From: Streptomyces cynarae
Lineage (GTDB): Bacteria > Actinomycetota > Actinomycetes > Streptomycetales > Streptomycetaceae
Length of the DNA: 64,000 nucleotides
Reading direction: 5' to 3'
Assembly (NCBI RefSeq): GCF_025642135.1
Contig: NZ_CP106793.1
Span: 3,269,001-3,333,000 of the forward strand
Below are positions 17,493 through 27,720 of this stretch, in pieces. The notes beneath the pieces are model-generated. The model did not search any database, was not told where the DNA came from, and saw nothing but the letters and a program-made list of their open reading frames with translations. A program made the position numbers and the translations under genes. Position 1 is the first letter of the stretch, and each line of letters starts with the position of its first letter.

Positions 17493-19013
17493 ATGCCGGA
17501 CACACCCTCGGCGCCGGCGGTACCGCCGACCCCACCGGTACCGCTCTCCGCCCTGCTGGCCCGGGAGGACCTGGCCCTTCGGCAGATCGCCGGACCCGGG
17601 GACGCCGACACGGCGATCCACTGGGCGCACACCTCGGAGATGGCGGACCCCTACCCGTACCTGCTGGGCGGCGAGCTGCTGCTGACGGCGGGCGTGCACA
17701 TCCCGGAGGCGGCGGGATCGGGGACTTACTTCGACGACTACGTCTCCCGGATCGTGGCGGCGGGCGGCGCGGCGCTCGGTTTCGGCCTCGCGCCGGTGCA
17801 CGACACGGTGCCGCGGGCGCTGGTGGCGGCCTGCGACCACTACGGGCTGCCGCTGCTGGAGGTCCCGCCGCAGACGACGTTCTCGGGCGTGGCCCGCGCG
17901 GTCTGGCAGCTGATGGCCCAGGCGCGGCTGGCGGAACTGCGCCGCGTCACGGAGGCCCAGCAGAGCCTGGCCGCGGCGGCGTCCCGCCCGGACCCGGTGC
18001 CGTCGGTGCTGCGGCAGCTGGCGCAGCGGGTGGGCGGCCGGGCGGTGCTGTACGGACCGGACGGCGCGGAACTGGCGGGGGCGGGAGGTGCGCCCGAGGA
18101 GGCTGCCCGGGCGCTGGGCGAGCTGGCGGGAGTGGTCCGCCCGGCCGGCGCCGCGGGTCCGACCCCCGCCTCCGCCACCGACACGGTCGCCGAGACCCAT
18201 CTCGCCGCCTACGCCCTCGGCACCGGGCAGGGCTTCGTCCTCGGGGTGGCGGCACCGCGGCGGGACCCCGGCGACCACACCATCGCCTCGGTCGCGGCGG
18301 TGCTCCTCACGCTCCTCACCGGGGAGCAGCAGAGCGGGGCGGGTGCGGCCCGCTCCTCGGCGCTCGTACGGCTGCTGCTGGGCGTCCCGCCCGAGGCGGT
18401 CGCGCCCCTGCTCGGCGGGGACCGGTGGGTGGTGGTGCACGCCCGGCCCACCCGGGACGGACCGGCGCCGGACGCCGTGGCCGCGTCCGCGCTCGGGGCC
18501 GCGCTCGGATCCACGCTGGTCGATCTCGAGGACGGGTTCGTACGGGTCCTGGTCCCGGCCGACCGCGAACCGGCCCCGCAACCCGGCTGGACCCTGGGCC
18601 GCAGCGCCCCTGCCGCCCCGCGCGACTGGGCCGCCGCCGACACCCAGGCCTCCCGCGCCCTGGCCCGCGCCCGCGCGACCCGCACCCCGCTGGTCCGGCA
18701 CGGAGAGCGCACGGGCCTGGCGGACCTGGTCCCGCCCGCGGAGGCCGAGCTGCACGCCCGCACGCTGCTGGCACCGCTGGGCCAGGGCACCGCCCTCACC
18801 GAGACACTGCGCACCTGGCTCTCCCTGCACGGCAGTTGGGACCGCACGGCGGTCGCCCTGTCGGTCCACCGCAACACGGTCCGGCAACGGATCGCGCGGT
18901 GCGCGGCACTGCTGGGGGTGGACCTGGACGACGCGGACGTACGGATGGAGCTGTGGTTCGCGCTGAAGCAGGGGCCGGCGGACCGACCGGGGACAAACCT
19001 CGACCGTGGCTGA
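17493..19013 (+). CDS. PucR-family transcriptional regulator
   Basis: The 506-residue protein has an N-terminal PucR ligand-sensing domain (about residues 10-130) and a central GGDEF-like/CdaR middle region. The C-terminal helix-turn-helix of the PucR/CdaR type has the hallmark TLRTWLSLHGSWDRTAVALS and HRNTVRQRI. Members activate purine, polyamine or GABA catabolic operons. ATG 17493 is chosen for GGAGGAACC upstream; ATG 17475 is in frame. It diverges from the symporter-ureohydrolase-TPP operon, which is its probable target. Confidence 0.88.
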   Translation: MPDTPSAPAVPPTPPVPLSALLAREDLALRQIAGPGDADTAIHWAHTSEMADPYPYLLGGELLLTAGVHIPEAAGSGTYFDDYVSRIVAAGGAALGFGLAPVHDTVPRALVAACDHYGLPLLEVPPQTTFSGVARAVWQLMAQARLAELRRVTEAQQSLAAAASRPDPVPSVLRQLAQRVGGRAVLYGPDGAELAGAGGAPEEAARALGELAGVVRPAGAAGPTPASATDTVAETHLAAYALGTGQGFVLGVAAPRRDPGDHTIASVAAVLLTLLTGEQQSGAGAARSSALVRLLLGVPPEAVAPLLGGDRWVVVHARPTRDGPAPDAVAASALGAALGSTLVDLEDGFVRVLVPADREPAPQPGWTLGRSAPAAPRDWAAADTQASRALARARATRTPLVRHGERTGLADLVPPAEAELHARTLLAPLGQGTALTETLRTWLSLHGSWDRTAVALSVHRNTVRQRIARCAALLGVDLDDADVRMELWFALKQGPADRPGTNLDRG

Positions 19014-19463
19014 CACGGCACGGCCCCGCCCGACGGCCACGTCCCGGTGGCGCCACGCCCGGCGCCACGACTGACGCGGCACGAGCCCCTTCGCCGGCAC
19101 GCCCCCGCTCAACGCCGCCACCGCCCGGCGCAGGACGGTCGGCCGTCGTCCCGACACGCCCCCGGCACGCCCCTGCCGCCGCACGCGTGGGCGCAGCCCC
19201 GGGCGCCACGCCCCGTCCCCACCCACGCACGCGCGCCGACAGGAACCGGACGCCGGCCCCTGCGTCCGCATCCGCCCGACCACGCCGCCCCCTGCGCACC
19301 GCACCCGACCGACCACGCCGCCCCGTGGGGCAATGCTCACCCGCCGAGACGGATGGGTGGGTGGGCGGGCCGACACCCGTGGGCCACCCGGCAGGGAGTG
19401 ACGCACATCCCACGGAACGAAACACCGGCGGCCCGAGCGGGGCGCCCCGGCAGAATGGAGGGC
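19014..19463. other. Intergenic region with no recognised gene
   Basis: The 450 bases are very rich in C on the plus strand and contain several loosely repeated CACGCCC-type strings. Open frames here lack start signals and family resemblance. I see no RNA gene, and only short GC palindromes. Confidence 0.5.
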
Positions 19464-20258
19464 ATGCCGATACCCGGGATCCCCAGCCGTGCCGATCTCC
19501 TCGTCCACCTCGTCCGGACCCGCATCGCGGGCGAGGTCGCCACGCCCCGCGAGAACAACCTCTCCCACTACCGCAAGCTCGCGAACGGCGACCGGAACTT
19601 CTGGCTCGGCCTGGAGCTCGGCGACCGCTGGAGGGACGAACAGGACGTCCTCGCGGTCATGGCGGAGCGCTGCGGCGTCAGCGACGACCCCGAGTACCGC
19701 TACGGCCAGGACACGATCGACCCGGAACTGACGGTCGACGCACTGGAACGGCTCGCGGCCCGTCTGCGCAAGGCCGCCGACGGCGGGCAGCGCGTGCTGT
19801 TCGCCACCGGCCACCCCGGCGGTCTTCTCGACGTGCACCGCGCCACCGCCGCCGCCCTGCGCGCCGCCGGCTGCGAGATCGTCGTGATCCCGGACGGGCT
19901 GCGGACGGACGAGGGGTACGTCATGCAGTTCGCGGACGTGGCCGTCCTGGAGCACGGCGCCACCCTGTGGCACACGCACTCGGGCGAGCCGATGAAGGCG
20001 ATCCTGGAGGGCCTGGAGGGCGAGGGACGCCCCCTGCCGGACCTGGTCGTCGCCGACCACGGCTGGGCGGGCTGCGCGGGACAGCTCGGCATCGACTCCG
20101 TCGGGTACGCCGACTGCAACGACCCGGCGCTCTTCATCGCCGAGGCCGAGGGCACCGTCCAGGTGACGGTCCCCCTCGACGACCACGTCGCGAGCCCCCG
20201 CCACTACGACCCGCTGACGGCGTACCTGCTGCACGCGGCGGGCCTGACGGAGGACTGA
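19464..20258 (+). CDS. Putative phosphatase-family protein, function unknown
   Basis: This 264-residue soluble protein begins MPIPGIPSRADLLVHLVRTR. It has a Rossmann-like middle part (VLFATGHPGGLLDVHRATAA, then CEIVVIPDG) and conserved-looking histidines and acidic residues (THSGEP, VADHGWAGC). Similar actinobacterial proteins carry a loose phosphatase label; I cannot name the reaction. The start is uncertain: ATG 19455 or 19464, with GGAGG only 2 nt from the latter, so translation may be leaderless. It is convergent with the thioesterase gene, 5 bp away. Confidence 0.6.
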   Translation: MPIPGIPSRADLLVHLVRTRIAGEVATPRENNLSHYRKLANGDRNFWLGLELGDRWRDEQDVLAVMAERCGVSDDPEYRYGQDTIDPELTVDALERLAARLRKAADGGQRVLFATGHPGGLLDVHRATAAALRAAGCEIVVIPDGLRTDEGYVMQFADVAVLEHGATLWHTHSGEPMKAILEGLEGEGRPLPDLVVADHGWAGCAGQLGIDSVGYADCNDPALFIAEAEGTVQVTVPLDDHVASPRHYDPLTAYLLHAAGLTED

Positions 20259-20263
20259 GCGGG

Positions 20264-21130
20264 TCAGCGGGGGACGCGGACCACGCCCTCCTGGATCACC
20301 GTGATCGCCAGCCGCCCGTCCTGCGTGTAGATCCGGGCCTGGCCGAGCCCGCGCCCGCCGGACGCGGACGGCGACTCCTGGTCGTACAGCAGCCATTCGT
20401 CGGCCCGGAACGGCCGGTGGAACCACATGGCGTGGTCCAGCGAGGCCCCGACGACGTCACCGACGGCCCAGCCGCCGCGCCCGTGCGCGAGCAGCACCGA
20501 GTCGAGGAGCGTCATGTCGGAGACGTAGGTGGCGAGGACGACATGCAGCAGGGGGTCGTCGTCGAGCTTTCCGTTGGTGCGGAACCACACCTGGGAGTGC
20601 GGCTCGCGCGGCTCCCCGAACCTGCCGTACGGCGGCTCGTCGACGTACCGCAGGTCGACGGCCTCGCGGGCCTCCAGGAACCGTTCCACGACCTCGGGGG
20701 CGAGGTGGTCGTAGCCGCGCAGCCGCTCGTGGGAGGTGGGCAGCGTGGCCGGGTCGGGCGCGGAGGGCATCGGCGCCTGGTGCTCCAGGCCCTCCTCGTA
20801 CGTCTGGAACGACGCGGAGAGGTGGAAGATCGGCTGCCCGTGCTGGACCGCGACCACCCGACGGGTGGTGAAGGAGCGGCCGTCGCGGATGCGGTCGACG
20901 CTGTAGACGATGGGCGCGCCGGGGTCGCCGGGGCGCAGGAAGTACGCGTGCAGAGAGTGCGCGTGCCGTTCCTCGGGGACCGTGCGCCCCGCGGCGACCA
21001 GTGCCTGGGCCGCGACCTGCCCGCCGAAGACGCGCGGAACCACGGCGGACCGGGACTTGCCGCGGAAGATGTCCCGCTCGATCCGCTCCAGGTCGAGCAG
21101 ATCGAGCAGGGACTGAAGTGCCTGACTCAT
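20264..21130 (-). CDS. Acyl-CoA thioesterase II (TesB family)
   Basis: The 288-residue protein shows the double hotdog fold of TesB: an N-terminal half with FRGKSRSAVVPRVFGGQVAAQAL and HSLHAYFLRPG, and a C-terminal half with SLDHAMWFHRPFRADEWLLY and ARIYTQDGRLA. It hydrolyses acyl-CoA to free acid and CoA in the cytoplasm. ATG 21130 is 35 bp after the stop of an acyl-CoA dehydrogenase on the same strand, so the two probably form an operon dealing with fatty or branched acyl-CoA. Confidence 0.9.
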   Translation of the reverse strand: MSQALQSLLDLLDLERIERDIFRGKSRSAVVPRVFGGQVAAQALVAAGRTVPEERHAHSLHAYFLRPGDPGAPIVYSVDRIRDGRSFTTRRVVAVQHGQPIFHLSASFQTYEEGLEHQAPMPSAPDPATLPTSHERLRGYDHLAPEVVERFLEAREAVDLRYVDEPPYGRFGEPREPHSQVWFRTNGKLDDDPLLHVVLATYVSDMTLLDSVLLAHGRGGWAVGDVVGASLDHAMWFHRPFRADEWLLYDQESPSASGGRGLGQARIYTQDGRLAITVIQEGVVRVPR

Positions 21131-21165
21131 GGCGTCAGTTGTATCCGGCACTTTTTTCCGTGACC

Positions 21166-22356
21166 TTACAGACCCATGTCCTTGGCGATGATCGTCTTCA
21201 TGATCTCGCTGGTGCCGCCGTAGATGCGGTTGACGCGGTTGTCGGCGTACAGACGGGCGATCGGGTACTCGTTCATGTAGCCGTAGCCGCCGTGCAGCTG
21301 GAGGCAGCGGTCGATGACGCGGTGGGCGACCTCGGTGCAGAACAGCTTGGCGGAGGCGGCCTCGGCGGGGGTCAGCTCGCCGGCGTCCAGGGCTTCCAGC
21401 GCGCGGTCGGCGACGGCCTCCGCCGCGTCCACCTCGGCCTGGCAGGCGGCCAGCTCGAACTTGGTGTTCTGGAAGTGGGCGACCGGCTTGCCGAAGACGG
21501 TGCGCTCCTGCACGTACTGCTTGGCGAACCGGACGGCGGCCTTGGCCTGCGCGTAGGCGCCGAAGGCGATGCCCCAGCGCTCGGAGGCCAGGTTGTGCCC
21601 GAGGTAGTAGAAGCCCTTGTTCTCCTCGCCGAGCAGGTCCTCGACCGGCACCTTGACGTCGACGAAGGCCAGCTCGGCCGTGTCGGAGGTCTTCAGGCCC
21701 AGCTTGTCCAGCTTGCGGCCGATGGAGTAGCCCTCGGACTTGGTGTCCACGGCGAACAGGGATATGCCGAAGCGGCGGTCGTCCTCGCGCGGGGCGGCGG
21801 TGCGGGCGCAGACGATGACGCGGTTGGCGTGGACGCCGCCGGTGATGAACGTCTTGGCGCCGTTGAGGACGTAGTGCGTGCCGTCCTCGGAGAGCTTGGC
21901 GGTGGTCTTCATGCCCGCGAGGTCGGAGCCGGTGCCCGGCTCGGTCATCGCGATGGCCCACATCTCCTCGCCGGTGACGAACTTCGGCAGGTAGCGCTTC
22001 TTCTGCTCGTCGGTGGCGAGCATCTTGATGTACGGCAGGGCGAGCAGGACGTGCACCCCGGAGCCGCCGAACTGCACGCCGGCCCGCGCGGTCTCCTCGT
22101 AGAGGACGGCCTCGAACTTGTGGGTGTCCAGGCCGGCGCCGCCGAACTCCTCGGGCACGCTGATGCCGAAGATGCCCAGATCGCCGAGCTTGTAGTAGAA
22201 GTCGCGCGGCGCCTGGCCCGCGGCGAACCACTCGTCGTACACCGGTACGACCTCGGCCTCGATGAAGGCGCGCAGGGTCTCCCGGAACGCCTCGTGGTCC
22301 TCGTTGAACACAGTACGGCGCACCGCCGCCACCTCCAGCTGGATACTTCCGGCCAT
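21166..22356 (-). CDS. Acyl-CoA dehydrogenase with LCAD/IVD-type catalytic arrangement
   Basis: The 396-residue flavoenzyme has the family motifs AMTEPGTGSDLAGMKTTAK (FAD/substrate), LHGGYGYMNEYPIARLYAD and RIYGGTSEIMK. The residue that is the catalytic Glu in most family members (xEGT) is Gly380 here. A glutamate, Glu259 in ASERW, lies exactly 30 residues before the FG of VFGKP, the spacing of the relocated catalytic base in isovaleryl-CoA and long-chain dehydrogenases. It oxidises acyl-CoA to enoyl-CoA and passes electrons to ETF. TesB follows, and a TetR regulator lies upstream on the same strand with an inverted repeat over the start codon. Confidence 0.9.
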   Translation of the reverse strand: MAGSIQLEVAAVRRTVFNEDHEAFRETLRAFIEAEVVPVYDEWFAAGQAPRDFYYKLGDLGIFGISVPEEFGGAGLDTHKFEAVLYEETARAGVQFGGSGVHVLLALPYIKMLATDEQKKRYLPKFVTGEEMWAIAMTEPGTGSDLAGMKTTAKLSEDGTHYVLNGAKTFITGGVHANRVIVCARTAAPREDDRRFGISLFAVDTKSEGYSIGRKLDKLGLKTSDTAELAFVDVKVPVEDLLGEENKGFYYLGHNLASERWGIAFGAYAQAKAAVRFAKQYVQERTVFGKPVAHFQNTKFELAACQAEVDAAEAVADRALEALDAGELTPAEAASAKLFCTEVAHRVIDRCLQLHGGYGYMNEYPIARLYADNRVNRIYGGTSEIMKTIIAKDMGL

Positions 22357-22378
22357 GTCTAAGCGCTTGCTCAGACAT
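22355..22378. promoter_or_regulatory. Inverted repeat overlapping the acyl-CoA dehydrogenase start
   Basis: ATGTCT (22355-22360) and AGACAT (22373-22378) flank AAGCGCTTGCTC. On the minus strand this reads TGAGCAAGCGCTTA, which resembles TetR-type operators of actinobacterial acyl-CoA regulators. It covers the start codon region of the dehydrogenase. Binding by the nearby TetR protein is inference. Confidence 0.45.
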
Positions 22379-22458
22379 CACCGTACCGGCGAGTACGGAC
22401 GGCAGTCCAGAGGCCCCCAGCCGTAACGCTCGTCACGCTTGCGGAGCAGGACCCCGAC

Positions 22459-23067
22459 TCATTCCCCGCCCGCCGCCGCGAACGCCCCCCGCGCCATCCG
22501 GTGCAGCAGCTGCGCCGTCGTCCCCCGCCCCGGCAACGAGCCCGGCCGCCCCAGGTGCGGGGTCGAGTTGAGCAGGCCGAAGACCGAGTGCACCGCCGAG
22601 CGGGCGGCCGGCTCCGCCAGACCCGGGTACACCTCCCGCAGCACCTCCACCCACAGCTCCACGTACTGCCGCTGGAGCTGGCGCACGAGCTTGCGGTCGC
22701 TGTCCCGGAGGCGGTCCAGCTCGCGGTCGTGCAGGGTGATCAGGGGGCGGTCGTCGAGCGCGAAGTCGATGTGCCCCTCGATCAGCGAGTCGAGGACCGC
22801 CTCCGGGTTCCGCCCGTCGGGACCTCCGTCGGCCTCGGCGACCCGCCGCCTGGCCCCGGTCAGCAGCTGCCCGCTGATCCCCACGAGCAGCTCGGCGAGC
22901 ATCGCGTCCTTGCCCGCGAAGTGCCGGTACAGACCGGGTCCGCTGATGCCGACCGCGGCCCCTATCTCGTCGACTCCGACGCCATGGAAGCCGCGTTCGG
23001 CGAACAGGCGCGCGGCCTCCTTGAGGATCTGCTCGCGACGGGTGGGGGCGTCGGTTCTCGTGGCCAT
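22459..23067 (-). CDS. TetR-family transcriptional regulator of the acyl-CoA operon
   Basis: The 202-residue protein has a classic TetR helix-turn-helix in the first 50 residues (ILKEAARLFAERGFHGVGVD, then ISGPGLYRHFAGKD) and an all-helical ligand domain. Such regulators in actinobacteria sense acyl-CoA thioesters and repress branched-chain or fatty-acid catabolism. ATG 23067 is used; GTG 23085 is in frame. It is divergent from the accD-accC-hmgL-acdH operon, with two matching operator-like sequences in the spacer. It also lies just upstream of a second acyl-CoA dehydrogenase gene on the same strand. Confidence 0.9.
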   Translation of the reverse strand: MATRTDAPTRREQILKEAARLFAERGFHGVGVDEIGAAVGISGPGLYRHFAGKDAMLAELLVGISGQLLTGARRRVAEADGGPDGRNPEAVLDSLIEGHIDFALDDRPLITLHDRELDRLRDSDRKLVRQLQRQYVELWVEVLREVYPGLAEPAARSAVHSVFGLLNSTPHLGRPGSLPGRGTTAQLLHRMARGAFAAAGGE

Positions 23068-23089
23068 GAAAACAATTCTAGACACGGAG

Positions 23090-23105
23090 GTTAGCGGTCG
23101 TTAAC
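23090..23105. promoter_or_regulatory. TetR-type operator copy 1
   Basis: GTTAGCGGTCGTTAAC is a near-perfect 16-bp inverted repeat immediately upstream of the TetR gene. It matches the pattern GTTAxCGxxCxTTAAC with copy 2, 29 bp away. The shared pattern in a divergent spacer supports autorepression plus control of the catabolic operon. Confidence 0.6.
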
Positions 23106-23118
23106 CTGAAGGAAATGC

Positions 23119-23134
23119 GTTAACGCTCATTAAC
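23119..23134. promoter_or_regulatory. TetR-type operator copy 2
   Basis: GTTAACGCTCATTAAC is a 16-bp inverted repeat 20 bp before the carboxylase start, just upstream of its ribosome-binding site. It matches copy 1 at 12 of 16 positions. Confidence 0.6.
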
Positions 23135-23153
23135 AAGGTGAGGGGACCGCAGG

Positions 23154-24770
23154 ATGCACGAGGCACCGGAGCTGACGAGCGCGGCAGACCCCGCGTCGGA
23201 GGCCTGGCGGGCCAACGAGGCGGCGCACCGCGCGCTGGTGGAGGAGTTGCACGCCAAGCTGGCCGCGGCCCGCTTGGGCGGCGGCGAGAAGGCCCGCGCG
23301 CGCCACACCGCGCGCGGCAAGCTGCTGCCGCGAGACCGCGTGGACACCCTGCTGGACCCCGGCTCGCCCTTCCTGGAGCTGGCCCCGCTGGCCGCCGAGG
23401 GGATGTACGACGGGCAGGCGCCGGCCGCCGGGGTGATCGCCGGGATCGGGCGGGTCAGCGGCCGCGAGTGCGTGATCGTCGCCAACGACGCCACCGTCAA
23501 GGGCGGCACGTACTACCCGATGACGGTGAAGAAGCACCTGCGGGCCCAGGAGGTGGCGCTCGACAACCGCCTGCCGTGCGTCTACCTCGTCGACTCCGGC
23601 GGCGCCTTCCTCCCCATGCAGGACGAGGTCTTCCCCGACCGGGAGCACTTCGGGCGGATCTTCTACAACCAGGCGCGGATGTCCGGCGCCGGCATCCCGC
23701 AGATCGCCGCCGTCCTCGGCTCCTGCACGGCGGGCGGGGCGTACGTCCCGGCGATGAGCGACGAAGCCGTGATCGTGCGCAACCAGGGCACGATCTTCCT
23801 GGGCGGACCGCCCCTGGTGAAGGCGGCCACGGGCGAGGTCGTCACCGCCGAGGAGCTCGGCGGCGGCGAGGTCCACGCACGTGTGTCCGGCGTGACGGAC
23901 CACCTGGCGGAGGACGACGCGCACGCACTGCGGATCGTGCGGAACATCGTCGCCACGCTTCCCGCGCGCGGGACGCTGCCCTGGGAGGTCGTCCCGTCGG
24001 TCGAGCCGAAGGTGGATCCGTACGGGCTGTACGGGGCGGTGCCGGTCGACTCCCGCACCCCCTACGACGTCCGCGAGGTCATCGCGCGCGTGGTGGACGG
24101 CTCCCGCTTCGCCGAGTTCAAGGCGGAGTTCGGGCAGACCCTCGTCACCGGCTTCGCCCGGATCCACGGCCACCCGGTGGGGATCGTCGCCAACAACGGC
24201 ATCCTGTTCTCCGAGTCCGCCCAGAAGGGCGCCCACTTCATCGAGCTGTGCGACCAGCGCGGCATCCCGCTGGTGTTCCTGCAGAACATCTCCGGCTTCA
24301 TGGTGGGCCGCGACTACGAGGCCGGCGGCATCGCCAAGCACGGCGCCAAGATGGTCACGGCGGTCGCCTGCACACGCGTACCGAAGCTCACGGTGGTGGT
24401 CGGCGGCTCGTTCGGCGCGGGCAACTACTCGATGTGCGGACGGGCCTATTCACCGCGGTTCCTGTGGATGTGGCCGAACGCCAAGATCTCGGTCATGGGC
24501 GGCGAGCAGGCCGCCTCGGTCCTCGCCACAGTCAAGCGCGACCAGCTGGAGGCCCGGGGGGAGTCCTGGGCGGCGGAGGAAGAGGAGGCCTTCAAGGCCC
24601 CGATCCGCGACCAGTACGAGCGCCAGGGCAACGCCTACTACGCCACGGCCCGCCTGTGGGACGACGGCGTGATCGACCCGCTGGAGACCCGCCAGGTCCT
24701 GGGCCTGGCCCTGACCGCGTGCGCCAACGCGCCTCTGGGTGAACCCCAGTTCGGCGTCTTCCGGATGTGA
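23154..24770 (+). CDS. Acyl-CoA carboxylase beta (carboxyltransferase) subunit, methylcrotonyl-CoA type
   Basis: The 538-residue protein has the two crotonase-like carboxyltransferase halves. The first holds [14 protein letters not shown] and [16 protein letters not shown]; the second holds [16 protein letters not shown] and [20 protein letters not shown]. The QDEVFPD and [12 protein letters not shown] segments are typical of the methylcrotonyl-CoA carboxylase beta group. With the following biotin subunit it would convert 3-methylcrotonyl-CoA to 3-methylglutaconyl-CoA in leucine breakdown. HMG-CoA lyase downstream supports this. ATG 23154 follows GAGGGGA. Confidence 0.9.
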   Translation: MHEAPELTSAADPASEAWRANEAAHRALVEELHAKLAAARLGGGEKARARHTARGKLLPRDRVDTLLDPGSPFLELAPLAAEGMYDGQAPAAGVIAGIGRVSGRECVIVANDATVKGGTYYPMTVKKHLRAQEVALDNRLPCVYLVDSGGAFLPMQDEVFPDREHFGRIFYNQARMSGAGIPQIAAVLGSCTAGGAYVPAMSDEAVIVRNQGTIFLGGPPLVKAATGEVVTAEELGGGEVHARVSGVTDHLAEDDAHALRIVRNIVATLPARGTLPWEVVPSVEPKVDPYGLYGAVPVDSRTPYDVREVIARVVDGSRFAEFKAEFGQTLVTGFARIHGHPVGIVANNGILFSESAQKGAHFIELCDQRGIPLVFLQNISGFMVGRDYEAGGIAKHGAKMVTAVACTRVPKLTVVVGGSFGAGNYSMCGRAYSPRFLWMWPNAKISVMGGEQAASVLATVKRDQLEARGESWAAEEEEAFKAPIRDQYERQGNAYYATARLWDDGVIDPLETRQVLGLALTACANAPLGEPQFGVFRM

Positions 24771-24786
24771 GGGGGGCTTGACGACC

Positions 24787-26781
24787 ATGTTCGAGACAGT
24801 GCTTGTGGCCAACCGGGGCGAGATCGCCGTCCGCGTCATCCGCACGCTGCGGTCGATGGGCGTGCGCTCGGTGGCCGTCTTCTCCGACGCCGACGCCGAC
24901 GCCCGGCACGTCCGGGAGGCCGACACGGCGGTACGGATCGGACCGGCGCCGGCGGCCGAGAGCTATCTGTCCGTGGAGCGCCTGCTGGAGGCCGCCGCCC
25001 GGACCGGAGCCCAGGCGGTGCACCCCGGGTACGGCTTCCTCGCGGAGAACGCGGCGTTCGCGCGCGCGTGCGCCGAGGCGGGGCTGGTGTTCATCGGGCC
25101 GCCCGCCGAGGCGATCGCGCTCATGGGCGACAAGATCCGGGCCAAGGAGACGGTGCGGGCGGCCGGAGTGCCGGTCGTACCGGGGTCGAACGGCAGCGGG
25201 CTGACGGACGCCGAGCTGGCCGAGGCCGCCCGCGAGATCGGCATGCCGGTGCTGCTCAAGCCCAGCGCGGGCGGCGGCGGCAAGGGCATGCGACTGGTGC
25301 GGGACGCGTCCGCGCTGGCCGACGAGATCGCCGCCGCCCGCCGAGAGGCCCGCGCCGCCTTCGGCGACGACACCCTCCTGGTCGAACGGTGGATCGACCG
25401 CCCCCGCCACATCGAGATCCAGGTCCTGGCGGACGCCCACGGGAACGTGGTGCACCTGGGCGAGCGCGAGTGCTCCCTCCAGCGTCGCCACCAGAAGATC
25501 ATCGAGGAGGCGCCGAGCGTGCTCCTCGACGAGGCCACGCGCGCGTCGATGGGCGAGGCGGCGGTCCAGGCGGCCCGCTCCTGCGGCTACGAGGGCGCGG
25601 GCACGGTGGAGTTCATCGTGCCCGGCGACGACCCCTCCTCGTACTTCTTCATGGAGATGAACACCCGCCTCCAGGTGGAGCACCCGGTCACCGAGCTGGT
25701 TGTATCCGTTGGTGCGGCTGACGTCGCGGGCGGCCTGGACCTGGTCGAGTGCCAGCTACGGGTGGCGGCGGGCGAGCCCCTGTCCTTCAAGCAGGACGAC
25801 ATCACCCTCACGGGGCACGCGATCGAGGCCCGTATCTGCGCCGAGACCGTGTCCATCAAAGAGGGCGCACGGGGCTTCCTCCCGTCCGGCGGCACGGTGC
25901 TGAGGCTGCACGAACCGCAGGGCGACGGCATCCGCACCGACTCCGGCCTGTCCGAGGGCACGGAGGTCGGCAGCCTCTACGACCCGATGCTGTCGAAGGT
26001 CATCGCCTACGGCCCGGACCGCGCGACCGCGCTGCGCAAGCTCCGCGGGGCGCTCGCGCAGACGGTCACACTGGGCGTGCAGACCAACGCCGGTTTCCTG
26101 CGCCGCCTGCTGGCCCATCCCGCGGTCGTGGCGGGTGAGCTGGACACGGGGCTGGTGGAGCGCGAGGTCGACTCGCTGATCCCGACGGAGGTGCCGGACG
26201 AGGTCTACGAGGCCGCCGCCGCCGTACGTCTGGACGCCCTGACGCCGCGCGGGGAGGGCTGGATCGACCCGTTCTCCGTGCCGAGCGGCTGGCGGCTCGG
26301 GGGCGAACCCAAGCCGGTCGCCTTCCCGCTGCGGGTGCACGAGCCGGTGGAGTACGCGCCCCGGGGCTCCCACACGGTCACCGAGGACCACGTCTTCGTC
26401 GTTCTGGACGGCGTACGCCACACCTTCCACCGCGCCCACGACTGGCTGGGCCGCGACGGCGACGCCTGGCATGTGCGCGACCACGACCCGGTCGCCGCGT
26501 CCCTCACCGGCGCCGCCCGCTCCGGCACCGACTCGCTGACCGCGCCCATGCCCGGCACGGTGACGGTGGTCAAGGTGGCCGTCGGCGACGAGGTGACGGC
26601 CGGGCAGAGCCTGCTGGTGGTGGAGGCGATGAAGATGGAGCACGTCATCTCCGCCCCGCACGCCGGGACCGTCACCGAACTGGACGTCTCCCCCGGCACC
26701 ACGGTCGCCATGGACCAGGTGCTGGCCGTGATCGCGGCGCACGAGGAAGGCCCCGAGGACGACACGGAGGCGGAGCGATGA
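24787..26781 (+). CDS. Acyl-CoA carboxylase alpha subunit (biotin carboxylase + biotin carrier)
   Basis: The 664-residue protein has the biotin carboxylase domain (starting [23 protein letters not shown]-grasp loop [43 protein letters not shown]). A linker domain follows, then a C-terminal biotin carrier with the biotinylated lysine in VEAMKMEH. It carboxylates its own biotin and hands the group to the beta subunit. ATG 24787 is 16 bp after the beta-subunit stop. The alpha/beta pair followed by HMG-CoA lyase is the leucine-degradation arrangement. Confidence 0.93.
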   Translation: MFETVLVANRGEIAVRVIRTLRSMGVRSVAVFSDADADARHVREADTAVRIGPAPAAESYLSVERLLEAAARTGAQAVHPGYGFLAENAAFARACAEAGLVFIGPPAEAIALMGDKIRAKETVRAAGVPVVPGSNGSGLTDAELAEAAREIGMPVLLKPSAGGGGKGMRLVRDASALADEIAAARREARAAFGDDTLLVERWIDRPRHIEIQVLADAHGNVVHLGERECSLQRRHQKIIEEAPSVLLDEATRASMGEAAVQAARSCGYEGAGTVEFIVPGDDPSSYFFMEMNTRLQVEHPVTELVVSVGAADVAGGLDLVECQLRVAAGEPLSFKQDDITLTGHAIEARICAETVSIKEGARGFLPSGGTVLRLHEPQGDGIRTDSGLSEGTEVGSLYDPMLSKVIAYGPDRATALRKLRGALAQTVTLGVQTNAGFLRRLLAHPAVVAGELDTGLVEREVDSLIPTEVPDEVYEAAAAVRLDALTPRGEGWIDPFSVPSGWRLGGEPKPVAFPLRVHEPVEYAPRGSHTVTEDHVFVVLDGVRHTFHRAHDWLGRDGDAWHVRDHDPVAASLTGAARSGTDSLTAPMPGTVTVVKVAVGDEVTAGQSLLVVEAMKMEHVISAPHAGTVTELDVSPGTTVAMDQVLAVIAAHEEGPEDDTEAER

Positions 26782-27716
26782 CCGTTCGTGAACTGCCCAT
26801 GGTGCAACCGGTGCAGGGCCTCCCCGCCCGGGTGAGGATCCACGAGGTCGGCCCGCGCGACGGCCTGCAGAACGAGAAGCGCACGGTGCCGACGGAGGTG
26901 AAGGCGGACTTCATCCGCCGTCTCGCGGACGCGGGCCTGACGACGATCGAGGCGACGAGCTTCGTGCACCCGAAGTGGGTGCCGCAGCTCGCCGACGCGG
27001 AGCAACTGTTCCCGCTGGTCGGCGAACTGCCCGTCGAGCTCCCGGTCCTCGTCCCGAACGAACGCGGTCTGGACCGCGCTCTCGCGCTGGGCGCCCGCCG
27101 GATCGCCGTCTTCGCCAGCGCCACCGAGTCCTTCGCGAAGGCCAACCTCAACCGCACGGTGGACGAGGCGCTGGCGATGTTCGAACCGGTGGTCGCGCGC
27201 GCGAAAGCACAGAAGGTGCACGTCCGCGGCTATCTGTCGATGTGCTTCGGGGATCCCTGGGAGGGCCCGGTCCCCGTCCAGCAGGTCGTCCGCGTCTGCA
27301 AGGCCCTCATGGACATGGGCTGCGACGAGCTGAGCCTGGGCGACACGATCGGGGTGGCGACCCCGGGCCACGTCCAGGCCCTCCTCTCCCAGCTGAACGA
27401 GGAGGGCGTGCCGACCGGCGCGATCGGCGTGCACTTCCACGACACCTACGGCCAGGCGCTCGCCAACACCCTGGCGGCGCTCCAGCACGGCGTGACGACC
27501 GTCGACGCCTCCGCGGGCGGCCTCGGCGGCTGCCCCTACGCCAAGTCCGCCACCGGCAACCTCGCCACCGAAGACCTCGTCTGGATGCTCCAGGGCCTCG
27601 GCGTCGACACCGGGGTCGACCTCGGCCGGCTCACCGCCACAAGCGTGTGGATGGCCGCACACCTGGACCGGCCGAGCCCCTCCCGCACCGTCCGAGCCCT
27701 CTCCCACAAGGAGTGA
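26778..27716 (+). CDS. Hydroxymethylglutaryl-CoA lyase
   Basis: The 312-residue TIM-barrel enzyme has the HMG-CoA lyase signatures [16 protein letters not shown] (metal and catalytic residues), [19 protein letters not shown] and [19 protein letters not shown], with the catalytic Cys in GGCPYA. It cleaves HMG-CoA to acetoacetate and acetyl-CoA, the last step of leucine breakdown. Its ATG overlaps the carboxylase stop (ATGA, 26778-26781). Confidence 0.94.
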   Translation: MTVRELPMVQPVQGLPARVRIHEVGPRDGLQNEKRTVPTEVKADFIRRLADAGLTTIEATSFVHPKWVPQLADAEQLFPLVGELPVELPVLVPNERGLDRALALGARRIAVFASATESFAKANLNRTVDEALAMFEPVVARAKAQKVHVRGYLSMCFGDPWEGPVPVQQVVRVCKALMDMGCDELSLGDTIGVATPGHVQALLSQLNEEGVPTGAIGVHFHDTYGQALANTLAALQHGVTTVDASAGGLGGCPYAKSATGNLATEDLVWMLQGLGVDTGVDLGRLTATSVWMAAHLDRPSPSRTVRALSHKE

Positions 27717-27720
27717 CCCC

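Noticed and set aside
17418..20426. A 1002-codon minus-strand frame across the PucR gene and spacer
   Set aside because: It is a composition artefact spanning unrelated genes and an intergenic region.
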